From contig JAZNBF010000111.1 in NCBI GenBank assembly GCA_045586905.1, positions 1-14,170 of the forward strand: DNA of 14,170 bases, in the 5' to 3' direction. The DNA comes from RGIG1828 sp045586905. Its GTDB lineage: Bacteria > Bacillota > Clostridia > UMGS1810. A program made the position numbers and the translations under genes. Numbering within the stretch: the first letter of the stretch is position 1; every line of letters starts with the position of its first letter. Shown here one piece after another: positions 12,517 through 14,170 of the stretch. The notes below the pieces were generated by a model. The model was not told the DNA's origin and ran no database searches. It saw only the letters and a program-made list of their open reading frames with translations.

Positions 12517-14075
12517 GCGAAGTAAAAGACGGTATTTGCATCATAGATGCGATGAGTGGCATAGATTGTGCCACTCCGCAGATAGGGCAGTTCACCGACA
12601 ATTTCGACAGAGTCAAATTTTTGCTTGGCAAAGATTTTTCCGAGTATACAATGATGATTATAACCGATATAGGCGGTCATGTTGAGGTTGTAAACACAGA
12701 TGATGACAATCTCATAAAAGAAACAGTGGATGGTGAAACATATCTTATGTGGAACATAGGAAGAAACATCACCACACTCTCGGGCGTTATTGTCTATCAG
12801 ATTGCGGCATACAAAAGAGAGGACGATGCAATCAAAGAAACCTGGTATTCAAAAGAGGGCAGACTGATTGTGACAGAAAGCATAAGCACAAATGAATACA
12901 GTACATCTCTTCTCGGTTCTTATCCAAACCTTTTAACAAGACTTCTCATAGAGGCAGATAATTTAAAAAACGATGTGACTGATATCAGACAATCCAAGGT
13001 CGATAAAGAAGAAGGTTTCATGCTTTCAAAAAACAGCTTTTCAGACGAAGAAAAAGAAAAGCTTTTACTCATTGAGGCAGGGGCAGAGGTGAATGTCACG
13101 CCTGACTGGCAGGAGACTGATGAAAATTGCAGCAGCTACATAAAGAATAAACCCTCTCTTTCGTCTGTTGCCATAAGCGGAAGCTATGAAGATTTGAAAG
13201 ACAAACCAATCATAGATGTGTTATATGATGGTGAAAGCCCAAATGCCCAAAGCGGCAAGGCTGTTAAAGAGGCAATAGCAAGCCTGGTAAATTCAGCTCC
13301 CGAAACCCTCGACACACTGTATGAGCTATCCAGAGCTCTCGGGGACGATCCCAATTTTGCAAAAACGGTTTTGGAGAGGCTTGGAGAAAAAGTTGACAAG
13401 GTCAGCGGCAAATCTCTTTCGACAAACGACTACACCGACTCGGAAAAAGAAAAGCTTTTTTCCATACAATATGGAGCAGAAAAAAACGTCATGTCCGATT
13501 GGGCAGAGACCGATGCCAATTCAGATAAATATATTAAAAACAAGCCTGTTTTTTCACCTGTTGCTTTTAGCGGGAAATATACTGATTTAACTGACACTCC
13601 TTTCATCCCAAGCATCAATGGACTGGCAAGCGAAGGCTATGTGGATGCAGGTCTTGAAGAAAAAGCCGATAAAACCATTCTCTTGACTAAAACCAAACAA
13701 ACAAAAAATGGCGATGTGATAACAGGCACTTTTGTTGCAGGTACAGAAGTTAAATATACATTTACGGGATTAACTCCAAACGAAGAATATGAGCTTGACA
13801 TTCGATTGAATGTTTATTATTTAACTCTTGCTTTTGCTGCTGATGAAAACGGTGATGCCACATCATCGTTTGTAATTGAAGACGAATGGCTTACAGATGA
13901 TGTTGATGAGCTGGAAATGACAGGTAGTAGTGTCACAGAATCGTTCACAGTAGAGTATGTTTATCAAAAGCACACTGTACCTGATGCAATATTAAGACAC
14001 GAGACTCTGATAAATGATATCGAAACTGCACTTGACAATGTTATTGTAAGGTATGAATTGGGTGGTGACATTTAA
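12513..14075 (+). CDS. Baseplate/tail-fibre-like protein with two internal repeats
   Basis: A 520-residue protein. Residues 1-140 resemble the N-terminal domain of phage upper baseplate (BppU-like) proteins: TDNFDRVKFLLGKDFS, MWNIGRNITTLSGVIVYQI and WYSKEGRLIV. A coiled segment follows (140-170). Two copies of a module (about 175-235 and 306-366) share the pattern FSDEEKEKL..I..GAE.NV..DW.ETD.....YIKNKP then ISGSYEDLKDKP. Between them is the tail-fibre motif SAPETLDTLYELSRALGDDPNF (starting at 261). The C-terminal 130 residues look beta-rich and acidic and would be a receptor or surface-binding tip. Such modules form trimeric fibres in phage tails. AAAGGAGG sits 7 bases before the ATG, which overlaps the protease stop by ATGA. 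Host-surface binding is inferred. Confidence 0.78.
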   Translation: MSEVKDGICIIDAMSGIDCATPQIGQFTDNFDRVKFLLGKDFSEYTMMIITDIGGHVEVVNTDDDNLIKETVDGETYLMWNIGRNITTLSGVIVYQIAAYKREDDAIKETWYSKEGRLIVTESISTNEYSTSLLGSYPNLLTRLLIEADNLKNDVTDIRQSKVDKEEGFMLSKNSFSDEEKEKLLLIEAGAEVNVTPDWQETDENCSSYIKNKPSLSSVAISGSYEDLKDKPIIDVLYDGESPNAQSGKAVKEAIASLVNSAPETLDTLYELSRALGDDPNFAKTVLERLGEKVDKVSGKSLSTNDYTDSEKEKLFSIQYGAEKNVMSDWAETDANSDKYIKNKPVFSPVAFSGKYTDLTDTPFIPSINGLASEGYVDAGLEEKADKTILLTKTKQTKNGDVITGTFVAGTEVKYTFTGLTPNEEYELDIRLNVYYLTLAFAADENGDATSSFVIEDEWLTDDVDELEMTGSSVTESFTVEYVYQKHTVPDAILRHETLINDIETALDNVIVRYELGGDI

Positions 14076-14170
14076 TGACAACAGGCGAAAAATTTGAAAA
14101 GGTTGCAGATGCAGTTTATAAAAAAGGTGCTTCGGATTTTGGCACACCTTTTGATGTGACAGGCACAAGC
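14075..14170 (+). CDS. Start of a further gene in the phage-like operon, cut by window edge
   Basis: The ATG at 14075-14077 shares its A with the TAA of the fibre gene (TAATG). Thirty-two codons are open to the window end, starting MTTGEKFEKVADAVYKKG. The ribosome binding site (GGTGGTG) is weak, consistent with coupled translation. The N-terminus resembles small-phage surface or tail-associated proteins of gut Firmicutes that begin with a similar GEK...AVY helix, but too little is present for an assignment. Confidence 0.6.
   Translation, partial: MTTGEKFEKVADAVYKKGASDFGTPFDVTGTS

Noticed and set aside
10457..14170. Tailocin or contractile injection system
   Set aside because: A portal protein is a DNA-packaging component not expected in headless tail particles, and no sheath, tube or baseplate wedge genes are seen.

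Overview
The window looks like chromosomal DNA of a spore-forming, low-to-medium-GC Firmicute of the class Clostridia. The evidence is a spoIIR sporulation gene, strong AGGAGG-type ribosome binding sites, sigma-A promoters with extended -10 boxes, a CarD-family regulator and a clostridial-type phosphoribosyltransferase. I cannot name a genus.

Bases 1-10241 are ordinary chromosome, mostly on the minus strand. From left to right: the start of polA (cut by the window edge); a short class B penicillin-binding protein; a plus-strand pair (phosphoribosyltransferase and small lipoprotein) ending at a strong convergent terminator; spoIIR and a CarD-like regulator on minus; a second bidirectional hairpin; and a tight minus-strand operon transcribed as ligA, trmO, RpiB/LacA/LacB-family isomerase. 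A third hairpin separates ligA from two neighbouring minus-strand genes. These encode membrane proteins of the same plan: a four-cysteine zinc ribbon, a linker, one transmembrane helix and a large presumably outside domain (TPR-like in one, WG repeats in the other). Their transcription probably starts at a near-consensus promoter at 10213-10241.

At about 10.4 kb the character changes. A plus-strand operon begins with a structured leader (10391-10443) and then encodes a phage portal protein, a Prp-family cysteine protease, a baseplate/tail-fibre-like protein with two internal repeats, and the start of a further gene. The first three genes overlap by ATGA start-stop junctions and the fourth by one base, so they are translated as one unit. 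No terminase, scaffold, capsid, integrase or lysis gene lies in the window. The portal is the first gene of its strand, directly divergent from a cellular gene.

The best candidates for something undescribed are this compact portal-Prp-fibre operon lacking the expected head genes beside it, its leader of five GCCAWT half-sites with mutually exclusive pairings and a terminator-like last hairpin, and the paired zinc-ribbon membrane proteins divergent from it. No tRNA, rRNA, CRISPR array or insertion sequence was seen. All genes use the standard code.
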